NCBI GenBank assembly: GCA_000320545.1 | Contig: ADNK01000871.1 | Span: forward strand, 1 to 39,668 | Direction: 5' to 3' | Length of the DNA: 39,668 bases | DNA from: Bigelowiella natans CCMP2755 | Lineage: Eukaryota; Cercozoa; Chlorarachniophyceae | Shown: positions 10,396-20,628 of the stretch, piece by piece | Layout of the letters: the number at the start of each line of letters is the position of its first letter | How positions within the stretch are numbered: the stretch's first letter is position 1 | Made by a program: the position numbers and the translations under genes | Notes under the pieces: model-generated | What the model was told of the DNA's origin: nothing | The model's input: the letters and a program-made list of their open reading frames with translations, nothing else | The model's database searches: none

Positions 10396-11396
10396 CTACG
10401 ACGTGACGGTTCCAGGAGCGGGTGTATCAGCAACGGCAGCTTCGTCGCTTAGCTTCCTTCCTGCTTCTTCTTCTCGCTGTCCACTTGTTGTACTTTGTCC
10501 AATTATTGTACTTTGTCCACTGATTGAATTCTGGCGTTGTTGCTCCTGATATTCGGCTACATATCGTAGCATATCAAGCATATCCCTAAAGTTTGTAAAT
10601 CATCACACATAAGTGAGTTCCTTCAATCAAAGGCCAAGTAATGATTAAATAGTCCTTACCTGTTTTGGTAGCCACTGTAGTACGTTGCAGGTAGGTGATG
10701 GGGGTTGTTCAGATGCTGTTGTTGCTGCCTCCTTTTGGCTTCTTCTGCCAGGCTTAGCATTTGATGAGCAGCTGGAGGCCCCACGTACCCACCTCCTGCA
10801 GAGTAAGGAAGAGAGCGTGCAGCTCCTTGCTGGAGTGGTAACTTTTCAAGTGCCTCGTTTATCTTTTCATATCCACTACCAACCTTCCACATACTCGCGC
10901 AGAAAATGATGGTCATCATGGTTACCAACACAATTGTGCAACCTACCATCACTGAAGTATCAAACATCTTCAGTCAGTAAATTTGAACTAATAAACCTCC
11001 GGCATATTAGGTGCATTAAAAATTCTAATTTTCCATGCCCTTTACCCATGTGTACATAACAACAGACACTAAAATCAAAAAAAGGTAGTTAGAACCATAT
11101 TCAAAAGGGCGCTCTGGGTCAGCAGGGGCAGTCCTGCCTTCTTTATTGATGGGGGGAGCATGGTCTTCCGCCTTCGGTCCCATGTCGCACTGCTGAAGGG
11201 AAGGACATGAACATGAACCCACATCTGTTTGCTCCTGCATCTTTCCACCGTTTGGAAGCATACAACAGTTCCCCGTAGCAGAATCGAAAGAATCCCAATT
11301 TTCATTACACATTCGACCAGCGCAGCAATCGTAGGCAGCTGCCGGAACCGTGCAAATGCCCACTAGCAAGACGAACAGCAAGTGGAGTTGTCGCAT
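10396..11396 (-). CDS. Signal-peptide membrane protein with eight-Cys ectodomain, unrecognised family
   Basis: Three exons (11396-11046, 10967-10660, 10585-10396) join in phase to 282 residues. The first exon opens with a clear signal peptide (MRQLHLLFVLLVGICTVP) and has eight Cys in a short ectodomain (pattern CC..C..CC..C.C..C), a charged Pro-rich stretch, and a hydrophobic segment YLFLILVSVVMYTW. The second exon begins MFDTSVMVGC and carries a 22-residue membrane helix, then a Gln-rich cytoplasmic region; the last exon gives a Ser/Gln/Glu-rich tail with three GQ(S/R) repeats. If the first intron (donor GTAAAG, 76 nt) were not used, exon 1 would end in a stop after GMEN and exon 2 could start its own protein, so one gene or two adjacent ones are both possible. 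The layout recalls small type I adaptors such as Shisa-like proteins, but I see no diagnostic motif. Confidence 0.6.
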
Positions 11397-11975
11397 AGCT
11401 TGTAATTTAAATATCCTCTTTCAAGATGATTCAATTTTGCTGCGCCTCACGCAAAAGCCCTGCGAGTAGGCGAAGGGAAACGGGGGAAGGGGATCGAAGT
11501 TCGGGCGGTTTGGTGGAGGTTCGTCGCTTTGTGATTTCTTCCAGATTTCAATATGGATAACATGACATGAATTTCAGCTCTATAGTGTTGATATACAAGA
11601 ATTCAATATGACGTAGATAAAAAATAGAATCCTTTTAACAATAATTATTGTTACTTCAGAACTATTTCTATTTTAAATATGCCGTGATCTCGTACTTTTT
11701 CTACATCAACACTAAGCGCAGAGGAACCATTATTGACGACAACGACGAATGTCGATTCTTTGTGTTTTTTCATGTGATGGCTGCTGCCGAGAAGGCAATA
11801 TTATGTTGGAAACAGCAGGAGCATTACACATGACGACATGCTAAAACACCTAGTTTCCATTACAATTTCGGAGAATTTTTTTATGAGTTCGATCATCATA
11901 ACATCAGGTACGATCCAGCACATTTCGCAACTCCTCTCCCGCTCCCACACCTGCTGCCGCTGCTGATTTACTGCA
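11397..11975. promoter_or_regulatory. Divergent intergenic region
   Basis: About 580 bp separate the starts of the minus-strand membrane protein and the plus-strand FKBP, so both promoters must lie here or in 5' UTR introns. I see no clear TATA box, initiator or CCAAT motif. The 61-codon frame at 11648-11833 is not supported. Confidence 0.4.
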
Positions 11976-13785
11976 ATGTTATTTTGGGGTGCTACAGTTC
12001 CTCCGAAGAAGACAATTGAAGTTGAGATTGCTTCAAATGAAACCTTGTCTATCTCAAATGCTACACTCGTGGTGCCGGGAAAAGTCAAGAAAGATGCTGC
12101 AGACATTCAACACTTGCTTAAATGCTCATCTGATGGGAAAAGCTACGTTGTCTGCGCTCTTAGACCAAAAGTGAATGAGAGTGTGCCACTCGCAGTTGTC
12201 TTGACAGCTGGAACTACTTTCACATTCAAAGGGAGCAGTTCCTACGCTATTTCTCTTGTTGGACATAGGGTTCGTCGTTCAATCTAAGCAGTATGAATGT
12301 GTTTGTGTTGGTAGCAAATATTACCGTAGATGACATCTTGCTTGGCATTGTTGGTAGCAAATATTACCGTAGATGACATCTTGCTTGGCATCCACCCATT
12401 GAGAAAATTGTAAAACTCAATAGGTAGTTGATGACGATGAAACGAACACGAATGTTACCGACGAAGGAGGAAATGATGAGGATGAGGATGACAAAGAAGT
12501 AAGAAGAATATCTATTCTTCTCTAGATTCTTCATCAGACAATCCCCATAATTCCCCTCTTTTCAATCAACATTGTTTTTATTTTATAATTTTCAAACCTT
12601 ATACAATAATTTGTAGGGTAAAGAGCAAAGTGTTGAATCGGAAGGTGATGAGGAGGAAGATGATGAGGAGGATGAAGACGAAGAGGATGATGGGGACGAA
12701 GATGATGAGGACGACGATGATGATGATGATGAAGAGGAGGAGGAGGAAGAAGAAGAAGAAGAAGAAATAAAGAAAAACTTAAAAAAGCGAAAAGTCTCTC
12801 CTACTTCTAATTCGTCTGCAGAACCGGCGGTATGAATCTATGAAGAAAATGATGATGTGATGATGACGATGATGCAGAACTGGCTGTATCAATCTATGAA
12901 GAAAATGAGGACGTGATGATAATGATGACGATGAGTTTTGAACCATTTAGATCTCCCAAATTCATCATGTTTCGAAATAATCACGACTGGAAAATATTTA
13001 TGAAGTTTTCATTATGACTATTTTTCCTCAAATATGCACACATTTACGGTATTGCTATTCTTGTTTATATGTCTTGCAGGCAAAGATTCCCAAAAAAAAA
13101 AAAATTGTAAAACTAAGAGATGGTTTGAAATATCGTGACCTATTGGAAGGAAAAGGACGCAAGGTGACAAGGACAGAGTTCGTCGCTCTCCTTACACATC
13201 TTCACAATGATTCACATAATATTACAGGCTAAAAAAGGCGACAGACTATCTGTCCGGTATCGTGGTTTGCTGAAGAGTGGTATAACCTTCGACACGAACA
13301 TGCCAAAAGGGAGACCCTTTCGTTTCCAACTGGTACTACTACTTTTATTCAAGATTAACGATGCATTATCATATCACTTTCTACTGCATATAGCAAAACA
13401 CGAGAGAACCCAATCATCAATGTCATGAACCAAACTTTTATTAACGATGACATCTACTGTTCTACAATGTTGCATTTGAGCTGGCTACCTTTGAGATATT
13501 GTTGTGGTTGTTGTTATTGTTTTTCGTAAGGGGGCTGGAGAAGTCGTTAAAGGATGGGATCTAGGACTAGTAGGGATGGCCGCCGGTGGAAGACGGGAGG
13601 TTGTTATTCCTCCAAAACTTGGGTAACGTGAATCTGTGTTCATTAAATTGTTTAAATGAATAAGAAAATAGCCAATCATAACGACATTTCGATGCTCAAT
13701 CAGGTATGGTCAGGGAGGTGCAGGAGACAAGATCCCCCCCAACGCAACGTTGCTGTTTGACATTGAACTATTAAAAATTAATTGA
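11976..13785 (+). CDS. Nuclear FKBP prolyl isomerase with nucleoplasmin-like N-terminus
   Basis: Exons 11976-12269, 12424-12498, 12617-12829, 13080-13163, 13228-13332, 13531-13622 and 13704-13785 join in phase to 314 residues. Residues 1-98 match the nucleoplasmin-like domain of Fpr3/Fpr4, insect FKBP39/46 and plant FKBP43/53 (MLFWGATVPPKKTIEVEI, LRPKVNESVPLAVVL). A long Asp/Glu tract follows, then a basic KKNLKKRK nuclear signal, then a complete C-terminal FKBP domain (SVRYRGLLKSG-TFDTN, GEVVKGWDLGLVGMAAGGRR, ATLLFDIELL). Homologues are nucleolar/chromatin histone chaperones with peptidyl-prolyl isomerase activity on histone tails. The start is the usual family Met just before FWG. The acidic tract is written in GAT/GAA/GAG repeats and may vary in length. 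Two short tandem duplications lie in its introns. Confidence 0.95.
12307..12391 (+). repeat. 43-bp tandem duplication in FKBP intron 1
   Basis: Two perfect or near-perfect copies (12307-12349, 12350-12391) of a unit starting gttggtagcaaatattaccg. Confidence 0.85.
12818..12935 (+). repeat. Diverged tandem duplication spanning FKBP exon 3 donor
   Basis: The sequence tgcagaaccggcggtatgaa at the end of exon 3 and the following 36 bases recur about 56 bp downstream as tgcagaactggctgtatcaa, again followed by ctatgaagaaaatga and a GATGA-rich run. The second copy holds a weaker GT at about 12885. Only the first donor keeps the frame open (the next in-frame codon after it is TGA). Confidence 0.7.
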
Positions 13786-15106
13786 ATGTGAATTTCCACT
13801 TAATCATCAACAGCTGACATTGTTTGCTTCTGAAACAACGTGTTTTGTATTGGCGTAGTTGCAGTTTCTTGCACATGTGTGCTAATCTAGTAATGTACAC
13901 ATATACTGCACCGCAATGCATGGAAGCGTTAGTCATTGAAATATGCAGCTACATGAGCGTGCGAGATACTCGCCCAAGCTAGCAGCACGCATGGTGTCCA
14001 TGTCAACAGTAGGAATCAAGCAGAGCTAAAGAGCCAGACCTAGCTAGAGTGCAAGCGATGATGAGCATGAACCTCTGTTGTTAGCTAGCTAGCTCGATCA
14101 TGCTAAGCAGTGCTGTTTCGATTGGCATGTGACATTCAGCTCTAGCTAGAGCTCATCAGAGCTGACAATTGATGTCGTGTCGCAGTCTCTAGGTCTAGCT
14201 AGCTAGCTAGCCGTGCTAGCGTGTCGGTGCGCGCGAAACAGGCTAGCTAGCTCTGTTGGCATACAGAGCTGCGCTAGCACGACTAGCAAATAGCACAGCG
14301 AGGGCCACATTCTAGCAGAGCAGGCACTCTAGCACTGCCGCTGTTGTTCGATCTATCTAGCTATGTGTATATGACATAGAGATGACCATGCTAGCGCATG
14401 TCCAGATGTGAAGTGCACAAGCTTGTCTAGTCTAGTAGTAACAATAGACATACGCACATAGTAGTAGTAGTTGTACGATGTACACGATCTAGTGATTCAC
14501 ACATGATGCTGGGATGCATGCTGTCTAGCTAGCTAGCTGTGTCTATTGACTGTGTCCATTGTGATGCCTGCCTAGCTCTAGAGCTGCGTGTGCATGCGTT
14601 TCGTTCACTACCCACGCACATGTGCACGTCCAGCTCATCACATACACACACAGACGTGCAGTCACACACTGCGTATGAATTACACATGCATTGAGTATAA
14701 AACCCGATAAATAATTAAAGCTGCTCTTAATCCCTTAGATACCTCATAGTTGAAACGTAACGCTGCACATATAAACTGAGTGTCGACTATATTTGCTGAT
14801 TCTAGTGTACTTCAACAAGCCCAATTGAAACATGTAATTTACAAAAAGCTATTGTACCGGTGTGCTATTGTACTGCAGACTTTCAGCAATATCCCAACCC
14901 CTCTATTGTACGTAAGTTTATGATGGGCATATAAAAGAACAGAGTATGATTACATTCTTGACGATAGCTATTCCTATTTTTCTTCGACATTTACAAAGAT
15001 CTGTTGCATTATTAAAAAACAGTAATTGACAACCTATTTTTAGTAGCCACAAGCTTTTAGGTACCAAATTAATGACTGAACCTATTTTCTCCAACAATGG
15101 TGGGAA
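13786..15106. repeat. Palindrome-rich repeat block 3
   Basis: Intergenic between the 3' ends of the FKBP and Pumilio genes. From about 13830 to 14720 the sequence is dominated by CTAGCTAGCTAG runs, GCTAGC, TGCA and CATGC words, including a perfect 16-bp palindrome at 14138-14153 (agctctagctagagct) closely related to the 20-bp one at 1435-1454. The remainder to 15106 is plain AT-rich sequence that probably holds the 3' UTRs. No gene seen. Confidence 0.7.
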
Positions 15107-15634
15107 TTAGTACGAAGGTGTTACGTGTGAGGACATATGTGGATCCAGAAACACTTGACCGGGCTGGGGATAACCAATCTGCTGAACGTAAGTAGTCGCT
15201 TGAGGGTAATGGGTCATCATACTTCCTTGCATATTCGGATGCATCTGAGACGACGGGTGAAACTGTGATGGTGTAATTATTTGGGCTGGCTGGCTCCTTA
15301 TCATTGCGTCATGCAATGGTTGCATTGTGCCAGGGACAGTGGAATTATAAGGATCAGGATAAACTTGCTGGATGTAGTTCACTGCATTCCCATTACTGTT
15401 CTTTTTATTCGCATTGCGTCGATTCTGCCCTTGGTTTTGCCGATTGCGTCCTCCTCGCTGATAATTATTGCGCTGCTTCCCCTGATTATTCCAGCTGTGC
15501 TGCTGTTTGGGCGGGGCAGTAGTACTTGGAAGAGGTTCCCCAGCAATAAACTTCATCTTCTGCACTATTAGTCTTTCCCATTTCTGAACAGAAAAATAAC
15601 CTCGTGTCCATCAAGGATACATACCCAAGTTACG

Positions 15635-15681
<47 letters not shown>

Positions 15682-18600
15682 ACGTGTCTCGCATACGCAA
15701 TATCAATGCACCTTGCGGATACTTTTCCGAAGGGCGTTGAGTTGAGGCTTGATCAGCCCAACGAGGGCAGAGGCTTGAGAAGGAGCAGCCACGTTTAAAG
15801 CATTTTGCATCACATAGTTTCCATATGAATCTTCTAGGAGTTGACGGACTAAGAATTAAACGATTCATTATGGAAACCCAGGATATGAAATCTGGATAAG
15901 ATATACCGGATGTGCCAGACGTATTCCGTCTGTCCATGAGTTCCTCAATAATATTTGCTTGCCAATCTGTGCTTCCAACACGAAGGCATTTCTCGACAAC
16001 ATTGGAGCTAAACTTTTGGCGTGAAAGGCCACAGTAATGGCTTTTGAGTCTAGAATGCAGAAGTTTGATGGCATCACCGTTTGTATCTGACTCCTTGTGA
16101 TCTCCTAAAAGGTCATCATAATTTAAAAAGAGAAGTGTGATAAATATTTGCATGCATTACCTTGGGTAGAATTCTGCTTGTTGATTATTGATCGATCAAT
16201 GATGTGTTGGATAAGGTAGTTTCCATATTGATCATTGACCAATTGCAGAACTTTGAGTAACACTTTTTCTGAGAGGTTCATGAAATCTTTCGGCTTAGCT
16301 AAAGTCATGCACTTTTTAAGAACGCACAACCCATGCTGATGTACCGCCAACTTATAACATGTCTTGTATGCCAAGTTAAAAATAGGGGTAACCATCGATA
16401 GCGGAAATTTGTCCAGAACCGCGTGAATAACATGCGACCCGTTGGAGTCGCGCATCAATCGAAGAAGGTCTGACTCACGGGAAATAGAACTCATGAAGAC
16501 CTCCCGCTGCTGATGTGTAGTAGTGGCACCTACAATCTTTTGGACAGCCCTTGTTCCTTGTCTATCGCAAGATATATGTGGGAAATGGTTCGCTAATTTT
16601 GCAAGCATGTTGTCCCTTTGCTGTTCGTTACACTTCTCTATTAGCTTTTGGCACAAGTAGTTCCCAAACAAATCCACCATCAACTCTGGGAGGTCAGATA
16701 AGACTTCCTTGATCACGAGGCTGATAAAAAGTTGCTTATGCTGACAACACCAACACGCTGAGAAAAACTGCATGTATTGAAATTACCTGAAATATCCTGG
16801 GTGGCCTTCAGCAATCCGCTGTTGTAAGAATCGACTACCAGACTACAAACAAAAGTATTTTGAAGAAGGTTTTCAGATATATTGTGTTAGTTGAACCTGA
16901 GTTTTTGCCAGCAATGTGACTCTTCCTTCGAACATCGGCAGAAACTGGTCAACTTCACCACTATTCCCGGGCTGATTTAACATGGCGGTTAACTTACTCT
17001 GAAGTTCTTGAATTGAAGGATGCATGGAAGCTCTGTTCCTGATCAAAGAAAATACTTGAGATGCTAAAGTCCATCAGATGATGACAGGGCCACTAGTACC
17101 TAGAGTTCTCATGTTTCTTATGAGATTTTTGATGACTTCCTTGAGGGGTATTCTGGGGCACATGTGAGGGGTAATGCATCTCACTTGACGGGAATCTCAT
17201 GGAGACCATACTTGGCATGCCGTTGGGAGTAGCGTATTGTGAAGGGAGTCCTGCGTATCCCATATTTGTGCCTCCATCAACCCCCGAATTCACTGAAAAC
17301 CATATTATCAATCAAATAGTAACCCTTGGCCTCAATTGCAAAGAGATTGGGGAGAATAACAAACCTCCATAGCTTCCTTGGTATGTAGCATGTGCCAAGA
17401 AGGGTTTGGATTGGACCATGTGAGGAGGTGGAATCTGAGCTTGCAACTGCAGATGAGGCATTTGCATAGCCATTGGAGGAACTCCGGGAGCATATTGGGG
17501 GCTTGAATATGGACTAGGATAAGAATATTGCTGGGGAGAGTATTGTGCAGATTGTAGATATTGTTGCCTAGGTATATACGGCCCTCCAGGTCCAATTGAA
17601 TTAGATTGCTGTTGTGCTAGCATTTGAGATGGGTGAGTCCATCCTACAATATTGTTGGGGAGTTTACTATTTTTCATATTAATACAAATCAAGTCTCTAC
17701 CTTGTTGATCATATTCCTGCCTGTAAATGAGATTATTTTTTGATGTGTTATCTTCAAAATGAGAGTTCCGCGCCTCACTGCTGTACTGCTCATAGGCATT
17801 CGCTTGAGGAGGAACATTTTCTATGAAAGATCCGCCGGTCGGTTGTTTTAACTCCGATGTACTATCTTTCACTTCGCTTGGGATCTGAGATTTCGAGCTA
17901 GCCACCTCAAGCGGTGCCACGGGTGAAGCTCTTTTCTCTGCCTCACTTTGTCCCTCATCTTTCCCCTCTTCAGTCTCATTTTCAGGAACCTTCAACATCT
18001 TGAGGGAACCCATCAGACTTGAGTTTTCGGACAAAAGTGCGGAGTCAGGCGCTTGATTTTTTTGAGATTGTTGCCCTCCAAGGCCTAAGATCGTGATGGA
18101 TCAGCGGCTGAGGAAATATTTATACAGAATACAGAAAATGCATCACCCATTTTTTGGAGAGACTTCGAAAGCCTATGTACACGCTCTTGGCCTCCTCTTT
18201 GCACTGCTTTAAATGCTCCTCCTGAAGAGAAAGATGCTACTGGTGCCTTATTCACTGACGCGCTTTTTCTCTCTGTTGAAAGTAGGAAAAAATAAGTGTA
18301 AACTTTAGTATTTCCTTCTCAAAAGTCTATGCTACTTCAGAAGCATATGTTTTTTCTGAGAAGAGAAATACAACATATTTACTATGTTAAAGGGTTGAAT
18401 ACCCAAATTTATAATAGCCGGGAGAACACTTCCCTGATGAATGCTCCTTAGTTGCGTAACTACACGAAGGGGAAAAAGTCAGCAGTGGGTATGAAAATAT
18501 TATAGATGCTAAGCACCATTTTTTCTGTTGTGCATCACAGAAGTCGGGGTCAATGAGCGGAAATTGTATCGCGGAAACTTTGAATCAACAGGAGGCCCTA

Positions 18601-19557
18601 TCAGATTCCTCACACGGACATTGGAACCACTGTTTACTCTTCCAGGACGTGTATCAGATTTTGGTTCCTTCCTCCCTGAAGATAATACAAATTAGAATTC
18701 GTTTGAGAGCATGAATATCATTTTACCCGTGGAGTTGACCAGCTTGGGCGGGGTGCGAGAAAAGAAGGGAAGGGGAGCTCCAATAATGCTTTGAGGAGAA
18801 GGGCTCCTGGAGTTAGCAGAACCCTTTTGCCAAGATTCATCGCCTTTAACACCGCTCCACGGAGGAGCGGATCCCAAACCCTGCCTCCTTTTAGCTGTGA
18901 AAGGTGATACGTCATTCCAGCTTGCCATTCCCAAGGGACTGGGGGTTGACTTCCTAGATTCCTTCGCTTCATACGTAAGCCCGCTGGATCCGACGATAGA
19001 TGTGAAGGGGGGTGGGGTAACTTTGCTTCGTTGCTGCCTCAGGTCAGATGCCCGTGGGACTGACGTGGACCTCAAACTGTATATTTAACCACAGAACATC
19101 AATCTCTAATGAAATATAATGTTGCAACTGACACCTTGCGCAATTGACGAATATGGTACAAAATTTAACCATCTATTCACATCAGAGTGAAAACGGTATT
19201 TCAGGTTCGTTCTTTGGAGACATACCTGCTTATTATTTCTTCTCTTTTAACTTCGAGGACAGATCGTGACCGCATCACATAGTCTTGCATGATTGGACTT
19301 GCCCTCCACGAACTCTCACCAAATTTTCCGAGAAAGAACGATTGGCCTTCTTTACTATTCTTTTCACCCTCTGTATTGCCGCTTTTCTTTGCTTCTTCCG
19401 ACCGCAAGTTTTCGTTTTCTTTCACATAAGAAGGGTTGATGGGAGGTTTGCCGGAGACACTGGTGTTCTCCTTCGAACAATTCACCCGTTTGAATTGGGG
19501 GGTGGAAGAGGAGGAGCTGGAAGAGGAACCAGTAGGGTTCTTACCGTCTGCCATCAT
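15107..19557 (-). CDS. Pumilio/PUF-family RNA-binding protein
   Basis: About 12-13 exons on minus encode about 1,130 residues: 19557-19226, 19076-18727, 18675-18539, about 18270-18147, 18084-17365 (with a possible 57-nt intron 17700-17644 that is in frame and stop-free), 17292-17100, 17038-16897, 16842-16787, about 16740-16161, 16104-15907, 15848-15712, 15583-15107. The N-terminal half is Ser/Pro/Gln-rich and disordered. Eight PUF repeats follow, with recognition triplets SR-Q (GSRFLQQ), NY-Q, TR-Q, SH-H, LC-K, NY-Q, SN-E and NY-Q, then a basic RGG-like Asn/Gln-rich tail. PUF proteins bind UGU-containing 3' UTRs and repress or localise mRNAs in the cytoplasm. The junction between exons ending at 16787 and starting near 16740 is off by one in phase and is unresolved. 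Start at the first ATG of MMADGK. Confidence 0.93.
15639..15677. repeat. (TG)n microsatellite in a Pumilio intron
   Basis: About 19 TG units in the intron between the exon with repeat 8 and the last exon. Confidence 0.9.
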
Positions 19558-20628
19558 CAAATTAAGCACGACTTTTCGTTCTCCTTCCTTAGCAAAGATG
19601 CGCGCTCTTTAGTTGCCACACAAAGAATCTAAATACTCTCCGCGCTATACAATGGATTTTTTGCTCGTCGCGCCTCCTCTCCAAGGACCGGTTTAGAAAA
19701 GGGCAGTCTATCCGTATGAGAGGTTGATGGCGGCAAACCTTTTCGTTCCTTCCCTTCTGCAAGTGTAATCAGTACACTGCAGCAAGAAGTTTTTTTCCTT
19801 TTGTAAAAATACCCTTAGAGTTTCACAAAGATTAAAATATTGGATGGTCGTTACATGAAATTACACGTAATTAGACATTAATTTTTGCATGATGAAAACC
19901 AATTTTTCTGTTGATGGGAAAAATGCACAGGGTTTTTCCGTCAGTCCTATCTTTTGATAAACATAGGCCGTTTGAGAAACATTTAGGCCTTAAACGCTGG
20001 AGGCTCACTGACTGATACGAATTGGCGCGTATTTTTCAGTCCGTTCTCGACAGGGGTACTCGTATTCACTTCGATCAAGAGGTGATTTTTTCGGGAAACA
20101 ATTGCCTATTTTTTAGAAAGTTAAAAAGCGGCATAATGCCGCTGACGCACGCATGTTCCTTTCGGTACGGCGAGTCCGAAACCTAGGGCCTTTTTTTACA
20201 CCTTCACCCCCGTGAATTCGATACATTTCTCGAAACTTTATCACTACTATGAATACTTACGGATAAAAACAAGGACAAAACTTCTGTATTTCATTTATTT
20301 TAGAAGACGGCAAATAGAATAACCCATAAAAGATTATTTTAAATCCGAAACTACATATCTTAGATTTTCAGCTGACGAAAACCTTACGAGAAGGTATCCA
20401 CATTCTCAAATTAAAACTTGTTTTCGACTGCCGCAGATACCTGAGACATTTTAGATTTATGTTATAACGTCAATGAATCTGAGTTGACTCAAGTGTAAAA
20501 TAGATTCTATTTTTTAGGGAGATTAGGCTTCAGTAAAGTTCAGCGAGACCTTAAACGCGCATCTGATCGCTTGCGGAACCTCGTAACACACATTCCAAGA
20601 GGGAAATTTTCGATCCAGCGTTGGGCAC
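19558..20628. promoter_or_regulatory. Divergent intergenic region between Pumilio and GRP94 genes
   Basis: About 1.07 kb of unique, repeat-poor sequence separates two divergent starts, so it should hold both promoters. For an ER chaperone one would look for ER-stress elements (CCAAT-N9-CCACG, or TGACGTGG); I find no full match, only a TGACGCAC at about 20142. The interval has no open frame worth reporting. Confidence 0.45.
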
